DNA from: Azolla caroliniana
Lineage: Eukaryota; Polypodiophyta
Direction: 5' to 3'
Assembly (NCBI GenBank): GCA_043228905.1
Contig: JBHGNT010000009.1
Location: 6,014,001-6,078,000, forward strand
Length of the DNA stretch: 64,000 bases
Numbering within the stretch: the stretch's first letter is position 1; every line of letters begins with the position of its first letter. The notes beneath the pieces are model-generated. The model searched no databases and had not been told where the DNA came from. It was given only the letters and a program-made list of their open reading frames with translations. The position numbers and the translations under genes were made by a program. Positions 40,655-54,029 of the stretch are shown here, piece after piece.

Positions 40655-41173
40655 TCACTTATTTTTGCTACAAAGCAATGCTACTTGGCTAAATAGCGTA
40701 TCTTTAATCTTGGATTTCGACCAATCTTCTTGTGTCGGAAGCAAGAGTGGAAAGGAGATTGAGGTCGTCGGAACTCCGTTATTGTGTACTATTGATAAAT
40801 GTACCCTTATTTTTTCCACTGTATTGTGCCCAATACCTAGCCATTTCAAGGCGTTTTGCGGGTGTGGTTCAAGGTCTTGGTTAGAGGAATCACACTCATT
40901 TGTGTTCGGGAAGACTATGATATGACGCGTGACATTCAAACTTCTGCCTTGGTTTGTTGCTTCTACATTGGGTCCCGTTCCACTCAAGCTCCGTATTAAG
41001 GTCTTAACATTACTTATCCTTCTTCGCTTCCTTGTTTTGTAAGCTTTAACGAGAACTTTCTCTTGTGTGCTTGGTGTCACCTTAGGCCGTTCCTTGGGGC
41101 TTAAGAAAGAACTAGAGGAATGCTCATCCGTAGGGGGGAGGTCTTGTAGTTGATCAAATCGATTGGGGCTCAT
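40655..41173 (-). pseudogene. LINE ORF1, C-terminal half
   Basis: 172 codons: MSPNRFDQLQDLPPTDEHSS, then KAYKTRKRRRISNVKTLIRS and NALKWLGIGHNTVEKIRVHL. Aligns along its length with 55626-56110 of the second LINE. The DUF4283 and zinc-knuckle part is missing, so this copy lacks the RNA-binding half. Confidence 0.8.
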
Positions 41174-41193
41174 TGGCGATGGAGGATTTTGTT

Positions 41194-41523
41194 GTAACGA
41201 TCATTAAAGGAGCAATGATTAGACAAGTTGTCGGCATCCCCTAAAAGATGAATTAAAATGACAATTCAATCGATTTCAAATGACAACAACTTGTGATTTC
41301 CAACAATGTGTAAATTTCTAATGATGAATCGAGGATGGCGTTCAGTCTCAAGTCTTGAAGTCGTAATCTAGACCGAATTTCCATCTTTATGTTCCCTCCA
41401 TTGAATTCTTATATTGTCAACCTCAAAGTTCGATTTCCTGAGAAATCTTGGACACAGAGTTGACCTCAAGTAGTTTTACCGAATTGTTTGAAACAAGTTA
41501 AAGATTTTTTTAAATATTTCGAA
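41194..41523. other. Unassigned, between LINE and GDSL gene
   Basis: AT-rich, with no recognisable gene or repeat; it separates the LINE remnant from the likely 3' end of the lipase gene. Confidence 0.4.
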
Positions 41524-41529
41524 TTTATT
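41524..41529 (-). terminator. Candidate polyadenylation signal of GDSL gene
   Basis: AATAAA on the minus strand, about 175 bp beyond the stop codon, an appropriate distance for a plant 3' UTR. It is a candidate only, because AT-rich DNA gives chance matches. Confidence 0.4.
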
Positions 41530-41701
41530 ACAAGTGTACAACCATATTGATATGATAGGCAATATTTGCTTAAATACAAGGGCAAAGCAATGACGAGAAA
41601 ATGAAATCTAATAAAGTTGAAGTGTCAAACTTTTGCAGTGCTTATCAAAAGTATCCTTGGTTCACCAAATTACTTTCGAACATGAGCTAAGTAGTAGGGA
41701 T

Positions 41702-44700
41702 TCATGATTCAAGTAGTTGACTTAGTTGATTAAACAATAATATATTACATGCTTCTGAAGGATGAAATGCATCCCAAAACACATAATCTGATCTATCTGG
41801 ACATGGTTGAATTATTGGTAGGCACAACATTCTCCCATTAAATCTTCCACCGCCACAGCAAGCCCGATGACCAAACTTAAAACCTACAACAGTAATTTAA
41901 CAACAAAATCCCAATTTAGGATTCAAAATCAACACTTGAATATACTCTCCAAAAAAATGGCTACTCCAACAAAACATGAACATGTAATGGATTTATTTTG
42001 AAACTTGACAAGTAATATCCAATATCATTAAGGTGACACATGTTATTACACCAAGTGGTAGCTAAGATAGTGCAAATATATGAATTTAACAAATATATCT
42101 CCTCCTTAATATGCATATTTGTTCAAGTCAAGCCTTATTACATAAAATATTGGTATGTGAATTACTCCTTCAGAAATGTGTGAAGTGTGAACCATTTAAG
42201 ATCATGTGCAAACACCTCATGTAATTTCACTAAAATACTTCTGATTTTTCTAAATTTTGCATTACAAATAGTTATCGTGGTCAATGCTTTGAATGAAGAA
42301 CTTATTCTAATAAATACATAACTAGCTAAACCTAGAAAATACACAGACACCTGTCTCGAAATTAAAGCTCATGTATAGTGAATTAAGAGAACAACAAGGG
42401 AAACATACCATATTTTGTGGGGTTGTTGCAATATTCGAGAATTGGGTCGAAGCTATTCACATATATGAACTTGCTATCATGAAATTGAGAATTTAAGTGG
42501 GAAATCAATAATTTTAGGCCCACATTGTAATTTATTGCAAGATTGTTTTCAAAGTCAATACATTCTCCATTAACGCTTTTTACTGCTAATTGTGATGGAC
42601 TACAACCAATAGGCCCGATGTCGGTTACGAAAATTTGCTTCGCTCCCAAGTTGTATAATTGCTTGAATAACGAATGGCAACAAAATAAAGTTAATAATGA
42701 GAATTATAGATTTTTAAAATAGTGCATTGAAATCTAGAATGAAAACCATGAATTTCCTTTGTGGTATAAAGTATAGTTTAAGATATAATTTGTTTTATAG
42801 GTACTATAGAAAACACTTGTCTTTAAAAGAAGTTCATACCCTATATGATATATACATACATACATATATACATATTACAAACACATACATACATACATAC
42901 ATATTATATATATATACATACATACATAGCATGTCATGCACTTCTAAGTCAAATTTAGCCAAGTTTCTTACCAACCTATGGGAAATCTAAGTTGGTTGTG
43001 TGTTTACACATTTACATGATATGATGTGAATAACTTTAAATAGTTGTTAGTTCACAACGATAATGTAGTTTGTACAATCCACCATCATGATTTGTATGGA
43101 TCAACTACAGAAAGAAGTTTGTCATTTAGTTTAATAAATAAGAAGAAGAATCATGGCAAAACACAAAACAATAGTTAATTCCAAAACATAGAGTATATGA
43201 GCTAATCAATTAGGAGTACAAATTCACTTGACATTTTATGTTTTGATAGCATGGTAAATTATTGTATATGTGTGTACATTGTCTCTCACACACAATATAC
43301 TAAAATGAAATAAAGATGGATTACCACTAGTTGTGTTGAAAACTTGTCCAAGAGGAGCTCTTGAAATTGTTCCGGTGTGTATGCAAGACTTGTAGGAGAA
43401 CCTTTCAAAAGGTAGTTGTTGACATAATCGTTGGCACCAATAGTAACCAAGAAGAGAGATTTGGAAATAAGTTCTTGGGATGCCGATGTGCCAATCAGTG
43501 ATTGAATCTCTTGTATTTTGTTTGAGGCCCACGCCAATTGTGTGTCCAAATCTACTCGGCCAATCTACAAGTAGGATGTAAAATACACATTGCAACATTA
43601 TAATGGAAACTTAAACTTTGTTTAGTAGGTGAAATTGTCTTAGCACAAGTACACATTGTGTTTCATGAATACTATTTCAACGGCATTTTAAGTTCTCAAC
43701 AACTTTATATTGATTCATGTTATTTTAATCTAGAAAAGATGGATATAGAGCTTCAAGCATCTTTATGCAAATGACAAGGTTTTTTTCTACCCCATCGCCA
43801 CAATGAACATGGAATCATATTGATAGACCATAAAACATTTAGGACACTAACAAATTCCATGAGTATTTTGATTTGTTCACGAAATTATAATTTGCAAGAC
43901 AAATTAAGAGGAGATTGTGTCTCCAACACAATATTAACTCATGAAGGTCCCACTTGGAAAAAAGCTACGATTCAAGGGTCTTCCACAAATCTAATGTTGA
44001 ATTTTATATACTTGTCAAGCATATACAAAGGTCCTCGATTGGAAGTTTGGCACAATGAATACAGAAGTTAGAACAAATGTTCTATCAAAATATATCCATA
44101 ACTTCTGACTATTTTTGTTGCAAACATCTTCGCAACCAAGAAGTATAATATGTAGTTGTAAATTAATATTGGATTAGTTGAGGGCTCACTTTTTCATATT
44201 TACTTTTATCTCTATAATTTTCCTGAAATATGTAGTTTCTGTCAAGTGTCATATACTACAATTGATGACTATAAATTTGGTGTTTCTCCCATATGAGGGT
44301 TGAGGAACTCGAGTCATTTGATAATATGTTCTCATCATGATTTCCCTTCTACCCTATCCATCATTTGAATCTTCAATGCAACCCTATATTGTTCTAAACA
44401 ATAAATTTGTGCAACTAAACTATGTAGTTTCCTTCAATTGTCATATACTACATTCTACAACGAATGACTATAAATCTGTTATTTCTCCCATATGAGGGTA
44501 GAGGAACTCAAGTCATTTGATAATATGTTTTTCATCATGATTTCCCATCTACTCTAACCATCATTTGAATCTTTAATGCAACCCTAAATTGTTCTAAACA
44601 ATAAATTTGTGAAACTATGGCCAATAGATGAGCTCGATACGGAGTCCCACCCAAGCTGGCTTGCCATTCGGAGGACAGGGTCGCGAACTCCATCTTGTGG

Positions 44701-47700
44701 GCATGGTGCCATCTACGACAGCATTTGGTCAAGCACACCCCAGAGACATTGACCGAATGGACTAGACAACCACTATTTTGGAATCCTCATGTGCGAACAA
44801 GTGACGACACGATGTTAGGGCAACTTAAGGGCCTAGCATGGGGAAAGCTGGCACAAACAAGCCTCCTATCTATAGACGATTGGAGATGCATGGTTGTTTC
44901 AGGAAGAGCCCAAGAGGACCTTTTCCCTCCCCTCAAGGGAGCTACGAAAATGCGGAGACTGATAGCTGAGGCAGTTGACAGGGTTCTGATGGGGGAGGCG
45001 AGAGAACATGCATGGTTCGGTCTCTTTGACGAGGCTAGAATGGTCAAGTCGCTAAAGGGTGTGAGCGGATCGGGGAGAGATACAGTTTTTGGGGACAGTC
45101 AAACCAGGGGTTCTTGGCACCCAACCCGAGTGGTGGCACAGGTTGATAACATCTAGAAGACAGACCCGAATGTTGCTAAGGTGGAACCCCATTGGAGGTT
45201 AAGGGTATACGGCTATTGCCCCCTTGTCAATTTGGATTGGGACCCAGGGGATTTCAGATGGAAACATGACGATAGACTCCACCACTTCTTCAATTACACC
45301 ACTAAATTGGGACGGACTTTGCAGATGCAGCTAGGTGGGCCCCTTCACAATGGCTGGCGAACATTGGGCATCCCCGAGGAGGTGCTCATTACCTTTTGGA
45401 AGGGTCTCTGGCATCTCCACATGCCTGAAAAGATTCAGCTCTTTTGGTGGCAGATCGGTCATAATGTGGTGCCTGTTGGCGAATGGCTAAATAAACATGG
45501 CGGCCCATTAGGCTGCCCACTGTGCTCTCGACCTATTGAGACACTGAGACATTATATGTGGGATTGCCCTCAAGCTCAAAAGGTATGGGATAGAGTGACT
45601 CGCCTCCTTGTGGCATGTGAAGTTGAAGGAACAGCCTCATGGAGTGCTGCAACATGGATTGATCACTCAGTCGAAGGGTGGACGGATGCCGTCAATGCGG
45701 ATAGTTGGTGCTATGTATGCACGAGAGGCAAAATCGTCAAGATCCGTTTTGAAAGAGGCTTGCAGCCCGCATCCCCTAGGTTTCCGGAAATCTGGATGTT
45801 GATCGCAGGTTTCACCTTGTGGTATATATGGAAAGCGCGTTGCCTCAAGGTTTTCCAAGGTACGGTACAACCCCGGGAGGAAGTGATCATGGACATATGG
45901 TTCGCGCTTATCAGCTGCCTACGAGGGCAACTGGAAGAGGTTTGCAGCCACTCCAACGACGTGGTCACTGTTTGTTTGCGCTTTTAGCAGAAATTGCGGA
46001 ACACACCTATGGTGATGCAAGGCGGGAGTGGCCCGAGGTGGAACTACCAGCCCCCACGTTGGTTATTTCCTACTCACTTGCCACCCTCTCTTCGTTGTAG
46101 GCCCCAAGAGCCGACTCGTACTAGGCAACATTGAAGGGCATCGCCTTGGATGTAGGTAGCTTCTTACATTAAGTTAGGCCGCAAGGCATTGTAAGTAGGC
46201 TCATCTCCTTTTACTTGATCGGAGGAAGACTCCCCGATGTTTGTATAAGTCTCCTTGTAGACTCTCTATGTAATAATCCTTCCTAACTAATGGGAAAGTA
46301 GCTTCATTTTGAAAAAATAAAAAATAAAAAAAATACATAGTTTCCTACAAGTGTCATACACTACAACTAATGACTATAAATCTGGTGTTTCTCCCATATG
46401 AGAGGGTTGAGGAACACGAGTCATTTGATAATATGTTTTTCATCATGATTTCCAATCTAGCCTAAGCATTGCTTGAACCTTCAATGCAACCTTAAAAAAA
46501 TCGTGCACAAATTTTACTTTTCATTTAGCTAAATGGATGTGTACATTTTTCTATTCCATACTCACAAAATTATAACCCGTGCTTCGTATTATGCCACTAG
46601 CTGCAGACGCAAAGTTGACCCCTTTGAGTATGTTTGCTCCTTTTGTTGTTGGAGCTAAATAAGGTGGTGGAAATGGAAGCCCAATCTTCTCCGCTACATT
46701 ACAACACAATGTTAATGTTATTTAATTAAGTATAGCAATGTTGGAGCACCAATCTTAAACATAATGTAGGTCTTGTTCTTAGACATTGTGTCAAATACCT
46801 TATCGGTAATTAAAATATAAATGATAGGAATAAGCGATCATATTTAATTTTGGCACTACCATTAACCCATTATTGTTATCTAGTGGCTTGAGACTTCAAC
46901 TTCAACCTTGTGTTGTAGACTAATATTCACCGCTACACAATCCTCCATGTTGAAATACAAATATAGAACTTTTAGGATTTTGGTATAATTTGCAAGGACA
47001 TCTAGAGTCTCCAAGAACCATGCACATAATTTCTTGCTTACAAATTTGGTGTGTTTCCCTCCACACATGCACAACCTTTTATGTAGACTAAGCTTTTGTA
47101 AATTCTAGTAAAAAGTTCATGAAATAGGCATTGTTCTTAGAGTATTTTTCCGAAGTCCATGAGATCGAATTGTTGTTTTGTGAAAAAGCTACACCATTTT
47201 GTTATCCACTTATTTTCACAATTCTATGTTTTAACGTATAACGAATTTGTTATTCGAAAATTTGATAATCGTTCCTCTGCCAATATTGAACATCCTTTGT
47301 TTAATAACTTCGTATAGAATAGTTCCTTAAGTTTAGTAATTGAATTGGAATACAAGTCTTACATAGATTTAAATATTATTGTGATTTTTTATCATCATTT
47401 ACCTCCTTACTATTGTTTTAATTCAAATTGGCCATTATTGTCGACATCTAGAGTTCCTCACATTTGTTTTGTCATAGTGGTCCAACCAACCATCCTTCAC
47501 ATCAATGTTTTTTTCCATAAAACTACAAATCATCAAGTCACTCAAGTTTATATTTGCTCTAAATCTCTAATTAGTTTGATAATAGTTTGGTCCAATGCCT
47601 TTATCAAATACCTTTGTCCTTCACCAATAAGTACACTGTACACCATAACATTTGACACATGTTCTCCTTCTATCTACCTTTGCAACTTTTCCAATACTCT

Positions 47701-50700
47701 TTGTTCCCTTCATATGAAGATTAGCTTTGTCATGTGTCTCTCTATTTAATTGCATCACGTGTTATCATTGTCACCTTTGTGTGATTAATAATGTTGGCAA
47801 ATTAGTCAAACTCTTGGTCCCCTTTCTTTATTACATTTAAAGATACTTAGACAAGTTTAACTTTATTATACTTAATGTGGTTGTTCAAAATTTTGGAGAA
47901 GATTTGAAATTAGATTTATGGATCGGTGCCATGTGGCTTGAATATCAAGTTGATCATAATGCTATTATTTGTTAGTTCTTGGCTAATAAAATGACATGAC
48001 ATGACATGATGCTTAGGAAATGAATGTGGTTCTAATTGAAATCAAGGTGCTGATTTGAATGACGAATAAGGTGTGCATTTTTTTTATGAGAGAGAGAGAA
48101 ATGGTCAATGACTTAATATAAGCCCTAGAAATAATTTTTTTTAAGAAGGAATAAAAACATATATGCAAAGGCCAAAGCAGGCCATGAGACAAAACATGTG
48201 CATGAATATTTGTCCTCTTTCTAACCAGACTCTAAACAATCAAATAATTGACAATTCATAGTTGGGTGCTATGCATGAATCATGATGACAAGTTGCCCTT
48301 CGAATGTGTAAGTGTAACAATTCAAGCCTTCATATGATATTCAATGAATAAACACACTCACCATGAACCTTTAGTCGGGCCAAGATATTGCTTTATTGAA
48401 CATTGGATAATCCAAAAGTTGCGAAATATGTTCCATATAAAGCCTTTGCCACACGTGTTATTGATTTTGTATTCTCATTGAGAATGTAATAAATGACACA
48501 AGCTCTACATGGCACTAAAGCTCTCTCTATCACATGCTTGAGGCCAATGTAGCCACCCACATTTTGATATATACCATGAATTAAATGTACCCTTTACGTA
48601 TTCAATAAAACAATCCTACAATAATAATACAAGGAACATTTATAACTTACCTATAATCGAAGGCTACCCATACTAAACTATAGTGTCATACTAGAAATTC
48701 ATGTTTCATATCATAGGCCCAACACCTAGCTACCAACTCACATTTTGTGAGGTTCTCATGAATTAAGTATATCCTTCACATTTTAAATATATAGTAGATA
48801 TTTCCCCCTTGCATGTTTTATAGTGAGCCAATAGAGTTGCCAATACATTAACAATAATTATAAGCAAAAGTAATCTTACAATATCTACCTTTTAGGTCCA
48901 ATAAAAAAGTTTAGAAAGAACCCTAAATAATATCCTTTTATGGGATATTTTGGTTAAATTCTATATTATGGACATTTTTGGCATCACAAATTTGGAAACC
49001 AAAGTTTGTAATTGAGGTTTGACCTTAAACATTATAGTGAAAGAGCAATGAGTGATGATGAAAATACCATAAAAGGACACTTTTTTAAGTAGAGTCTAGA
49101 CTCTTGAACTAATGTTGGACCTTATGGGATATAGTGCTACTCATTGAATTTTGATGAAGTAGAGATCTATATATTTTGAAATTGAAATCCTTGTGACGAA
49201 ATGTAGAAAAGCTATCATTAGTCTTCCATAAAGCCAAGAATAATGATTTATGCGTATACTCTTAGACATTTTTAGGAAATTATCACAATAAAAAGGTCCT
49301 ATGAGAACACCATGTGAGAAACATTCATAATTTACTCTATAATTGATGGTCACCATATTACTCTACAATGTTATTGTGGAATCTCTAGCTAGGGTGTTGA
49401 ATCACTTGTGAGAGAATCTTAACTTTACATCTACCGAACTACTATAAACTCCTAAGATCAAAATAAAATTGGAAAAAACCCACATACTCCGATGCTTAGA
49501 AGTGGAGCACCTATCTTGTAAGATTTCATTGTGAAGTGAACAAATCTACGTTAAAAAGAAGAATTTATGAGCCAAGTGAAAAATGGAGCTTGATCACAAT
49601 TGGGATCCTCTTCATCTCCAAGAGACTCATCAAAGTATTTCTTATTAGAGAAATTCTCTCTAGAACAACGCAACATGTGAGCTAAAATTGATATTTAGAC
49701 CCATCACACATAGAGGGCTTGATACTATATGAGAAGCATTTCTCGTTTCCTATTTAAAATGTCAACATTTCATTCAATTTGATGTTGTCATGCCTAGCTC
49801 GCACTTGTCCACAATCATTGGCAATTACAAGAATTTACAACGAATCTCCCTTCTGTATGAAAATAATATAATGCATATAGTTCATAAAATGTAATCTCAA
49901 GTCAAGTTCCAATTTGCTTGTAGAACATGGTCTCTCCAAGAGCAAATGCTGAGCTAAACTTGCTCTCTCTCATGGGCCAAATTTGGTCTTAGAAGACGTT
50001 AATATATCTTTTGTTTTTCTTTCTTTTTATCACACACACAAACAATTGAAGTCAATACACTACCTTAATGTAGTCGTATGATCTATGGTTGACACAATAA
50101 CAAATACATTACATGGTAATTAATATTAGATGTTATCTTCCCTAGAATTATGCATTTAAAATTGATGTACATATGTGATGCATTAAACTACTACATGACA
50201 GTCATCAAGTTTTTATTAATGACTATAGTTTGGGATGTTTTGAGATGAATTATCCAACCAAATTAATGCCAATCAGTCAAGCATTAGGAGGGTGGCACAT
50301 ACATAACCTCTAAATTTGAAAGGAGAACTAGTTCTAATGGCATGCGTATTAACAAATTGACAACTAATATTATTTGGTGGAATTAACAACCAAATTGATG
50401 CCAAGTTTGATCATACAAGAGTAACATGTCTCATCTTTGAGTTTGGCTTGCATACTAGTTGGAGTGAATGCCATGATTAAGAACTAACTTGTGTGTGTTT
50501 GTGTGGATGAATTAACAAATAATGTTGGGAACAATTAATGAGCATCAAATGTTTGGATGAATGAATCAACAACAAATATACCCAAAGGATAGTAACCTAC
50601 AATCGATGTGTGGATGAATTAGCAAAACATTAAACAATGTAAACAACTAATATATGGACAAATCTTAGGACGAATTTGAATACAATCAAGATTGACAGGT

Positions 50701-51079
50701 GCCAAGATTGCTAAGGAAATGGGGAGGGAGATTTATGTTTCACAATCATACCAACGAAATCGATGAGCAACTTGCCATTGCAAAAACGACCGGTAGGTCC
50801 GGAGGGGAAGTCGATGCCAAAGGGGAGACTATTGGCCTTGGCTATGGTGGTGATGTAGTTGTTATTTCCAACATCTACTAACGAATCACCGAGGATAAAG
50901 AAGGCCGGGAATGATTTCGTTATATTTCCTATGCCTACTCCCCCTACCAAATTTCCTTCACTAACTCTAGTACTAGTTCTAGTGTTAGTGTTATAACTAG
51001 TACTCTCCATGGCACATACTACTCCATGCCACCCTAACACCACTACTACCCACCATATCACTTCTACATTCTTCATCAT
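41702..51079 (-). CDS. GDSL-type esterase/lipase, five exons, 376 residues
   Basis: A secreted SGNH-fold hydrolase that probably cleaves ester bonds of lipids or cell-wall esters; the substrate is unknown. Exons (minus): 50752-51079, 46566-46693, 43325-43564, 42409-42661, 41702-41883. Lengths 328+128+240+253+182 = 1131, in frame throughout. Donors are GTATGA, GTGAGT, GTAATC and GTATGT, and each acceptor ends AG. Residues 1-23 look like a signal peptide ([16 protein letters not shown]). Block I is [16 protein letters not shown] (catalytic Ser), block [11 protein letters not shown], block [14 protein letters not shown] (Asn), block V DAFHPSEA (Asp and His). Length and five-exon structure are normal for the plant family. 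Introns are large: 4058, 3001, 663 and 525 bp, and intron 2 contains a LINE. All catalytic residues are present and no stop interrupts the spliced frame, so it is probably a working gene. Confidence 0.92.
42845..42935. repeat. TACA/TATA microsatellite in GDSL intron 3
   Basis: Runs of ATACATACATACAT interspersed with TATATATATA; lies fully within the 663-bp intron. Confidence 0.85.
44231..46500. repeat. 192-bp tandem repeat in GDSL intron 2, three copies, split by a LINE
   Basis: Copies at 44231-44422, 44423-44619 and 46335-46500 share TGTAGTTTC, TGACTATAAAT, TTTCTCCCATATGAGGG, AGTCATTTGATAATATGTT and TTCAATGCAACCCTA. Copies 2 and 3 are separated by the LINE fragment at 44620-46334, so the LINE inserted at a unit junction. 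Confidence 0.8.
44620..46334 (+). mobile_element. 5'-truncated LINE fragment with A-rich tail in GDSL intron 2
   Basis: The open frame 44695-45156, a stop, then 45181-45987 encode the end of LINE ORF2: [40 protein letters not shown] and the zf-RVT module [20 protein letters not shown]. It ends with AAAAAATAAAAAATAAAAAA at about 46313-46334, the poly-A tail. It lies opposite to the gene. It is related to but distinct from the LINE at 36.5-41.2 kb (shared WNP, zf-RVT and WDC motifs). Confidence 0.85.
46694..50751 (-). other. Intron 1 of GDSL gene, 4.06 kb, unassigned content
   Basis: AT-rich throughout, with no transposon protein, LTR or RNA gene recognised. A loose repeat of GTGTGGATGAATTA with nearby CAACAAATA occurs at 50480-50630. 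It may contain small non-coding elements that I cannot identify from sequence alone. Confidence 0.5.
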
Positions 51080-51136
51080 GATCTTTCTCTCGAGTCTCTC
51101 TCTCTCTCACACACACAAAACAGAAGCACTTCTTAG

Positions 51137-51145
51137 TCTTTATAT
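51137..51145 (-). promoter_or_regulatory. Candidate TATA box of GDSL gene
   Basis: ATATAAAGA on the minus strand, about 60 bp upstream of the ATG at 51079, followed by a GAGAGAGAG tract (51090-51105), typical of plant core promoters and 5' leaders. A second TATAAAGA lies near 51225. Confidence 0.5.
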
Positions 51146-54029
51146 TAAGTGCTTAAAAGCTGCTTTTAAATGTAGCCATAACCTAACTAACGGGATAGTA
51201 AGAGTCAAGACCTCCCTTTTGTCTTTATATTGATATCTTTTGGGTGTTTCAAAGATGTAGCATTAAGAGATACTTTATTAAGATATACGTAGCATGCCTA
51301 AGCTTTGATAATGGCAATTATTTTCTGCAATATGCTTATATAAGCGTGATGGTGTCACTTCCCTAGGTTTGGTGGTGATCCCAAGTCCTCAACCTACCTA
51401 GGGTAGTAGTTATATGGTGGTGCTCTCAGCATAGGCATAACAAGGTATGGTTTGTCGATGGCGGATGAGGGGCTACTAGGCGCACACACTTAAACTGATC
51501 GTTAGAAAGAGGCCATGAAAATCTCGGTGTATGGGTCACACATAGTCAACCCCTTGATGTGTAGGAGAAGTTGAAATTTAGTAGGGATCTACACTTCAGC
51601 TTCGTCATAGAAAAGTGTGGAGGCATTGGTAATATTGTTAGTCGGGATTATCATACACCAAACAAACTTGTCACTTGCAATTTTTGTTTCTTGATCTAAA
51701 AATATTGAGATGCAACTTACCTATGGATAATATTGAAGTTTAACTAATCCTTTTCTATGGCCATTCCCGTTATATACATCATTCCTTGACTCTAATCCAT
51801 TTAGGTACTCTTTCCTATAACAATTTGATAATTCTATGGGGCTGTATACTATATGTATTTAATATGTATAAAAACATATTGACTTAGTACTCATTTTCTT
51901 ATTGAATGGTGTCGTCAACTACTTTATTTTACTTTCCAAAGCATGTGTTATGGCTCATAAATGTACTTGGGTAATTTTATATCACGATTCACAAGTGACA
52001 TTCTTCAACTATACTTATCATGCCAAAATGTCGTCGGATAATAGTCAAGCCTAGTTATTTATTGTTTAGAGGACCTCTCTACCTAGCCATTAGATGATAG
52101 GCACATATTATAGTTTGTTGAATCAAGTCTGCTATATGAATGTAGGAGATCGCTTAATTCTATCTTTTAGAAATATCCACAATATTCAAAGTAGAAATCT
52201 CAATTGATTGAAATTTTGAGTCAAAGTATGATGAATAAAATATTACTAGATTTGTTTTTGAATAGATCGAAAAGCTAGAATGTGAAAACTATCATAGTCT
52301 TGCAAAATTTGAGTTCCACATTTTAGGTAGATAAGATGCCAGATTGTATGACATTTATTATGTTGACGATAAATCTTATTTAGTCCAATTCATCTATACC
52401 TTCCTATCTACTTGCCGATGAAAACTTTCAAGCCAATGCGTGAAGTTGATTGAAAACACAACTTGCCAAAGAATACATGCCACCATACATATATGCCATA
52501 GAAGAGATTGTAGGTAACATGTCAAATAAGGTCGTTAGAGTAATTTAATGCCAAGTCTCAATAGATTTTCAAATTTCATAAGAAAAACAAACATTAAAGA
52601 TATCCCTTTCTCAGGTTAGTCTATCAAACAAGGTTCATGAATAATAGAATGATGATTGACATCCATAACAGGCATCAACAATGGTTGTTGGATCCATCAA
52701 ATGTGAAAATTTCCAAAGCTTGAGAGTTCACAAAAAAAGTATTATGAAAGATGCCCTTTTTATGTTGCTATTGAAATAAAATGTCGGTAAGGGGTCCTTC
52801 TGATAGAAAATATCAACTTGTGAAGCTACAATCCACTCAATTTCATTACCTTTTTCAAAAAAGGTCCTTATTATTTCAATGAGAAGGTTTGCTAAAGCTT
52901 GAAAGTCATATTCTTGAGAATGAACATGTTTTTGGTGCACATGGCAATGATTGCATAATTTAAAACAATGATGTAATGTTGTTTGTGTAGCACTAGATGT
53001 CTAAATATTTTTATTGATTTCACCACCTACTATGCATTGGCCCTCATTAGTTTGATTAATGATTGAATATATTGATCAAGTCCATAGATGATGTTTTGAA
53101 CATTCGAATTGGTCACAAGCAAGAAATATCGTGAGTCAATCTTGTTCTTATGGGGTCTTCTTGTGATTACTTCATAAGGTGAAATTTTAATTGTAAGCTT
53201 CTACCAAATGTATTGATTAAATAAACCGCCGTATGTATTAAAGGTGCTTGTGCAACCATCATGTAATTCAAGTTTTTACAACATCCAAAAGTTTATGATG
53301 AAAATTCTATTGCATGTTTTAGCACCTGCCCCCCTCTGTTTCTCTATTTAGTTGTCTCATTTCAAGCTTCTATATTTTGATGATGCCACAAGTTCATTGA
53401 TGGATTCTGACTTTTTCAAGTGTATGCAAATATTGAAACAAATTCCCCTTAGCTAAAAAAGTTGGTTTGACCCTTAGGACACAAGATGGTTGAGAAGAAA
53501 AGAAAGCTGAATTGATGATGTACCATTGCATTGCATTGGTCCTCATATGTGTAGCCTTATTGGTTAGGTGTGACTTTATTAAGGTCCACTTGCATGCATG
53601 GTGACACGAAAATATTAAGTCTTTTAATCCATTCTACGCAAAAACCCTCTTGTATTTGGATTTAGAATATGCAGCAACTACAAGTATGGAGTCACCCTTT
53701 TAGTTGGTAGTATCTCTCAAAGAAGATCCTTGACTTTAATTACTCATATTGACAACAAAGTCTTCCCATTGTGAGAATCTATTGCCTACTATCCTATTAG
53801 AAAAAGTAATATACTAGTTAGTGATGGTTCTTCTAAGTTTCTAACCTCTCCTCTCACATTATATATCTCCATCCAAAGTGCATTAATTAAATTAGGGTCT
53901 TTTAACATTTTTCTAGGTTGACAAAGAGTATTAAATATGTCACATTTAACACTCATTAAAAATGTTGATTCATGATTATATGACATATTTATCAGAGTCG
54001 TTACTTTTTAGATGACATAATTAAACCAT
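51146..54029. other. Unassigned intergenic DNA
   Basis: About 2.9 kb, AT-rich. Open frames here are short with no domain signature (for example minus 52728-52940). No LTR, LINE or RNA gene was recognised. Confidence 0.5.

Larger units (their letters stand above)
36540..41193 (-). mobile_element. L1-type LINE remnant (ORF1 C-terminus and ORF2)
   Basis: Minus-strand order is the ORF1 C-terminal half (41173-40655), AP endonuclease (40337-39710), RT (38791-38220) and zf-RVT end (36815-36552). Homology with the second LINE (54030-56112) begins at 41193. It is truncated at the 5' side within ORF1 and at the 3' side before a poly-A tail. Its 5' end lies about 330 bp from the likely end of the GDSL gene. 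Confidence 0.85.

Noticed and set aside
43286-43549. Stand-alone short lipase pseudogene
   Set aside because: It is exon 3 of the GDSL gene; splice sites on both sides join it in frame to exons 2 and 4.
47345-47749. 134-codon plus-strand frame in GDSL intron 1
   Set aside because: AT-rich composition, no domain and no conserved pattern. Long frames by chance are plausible here.
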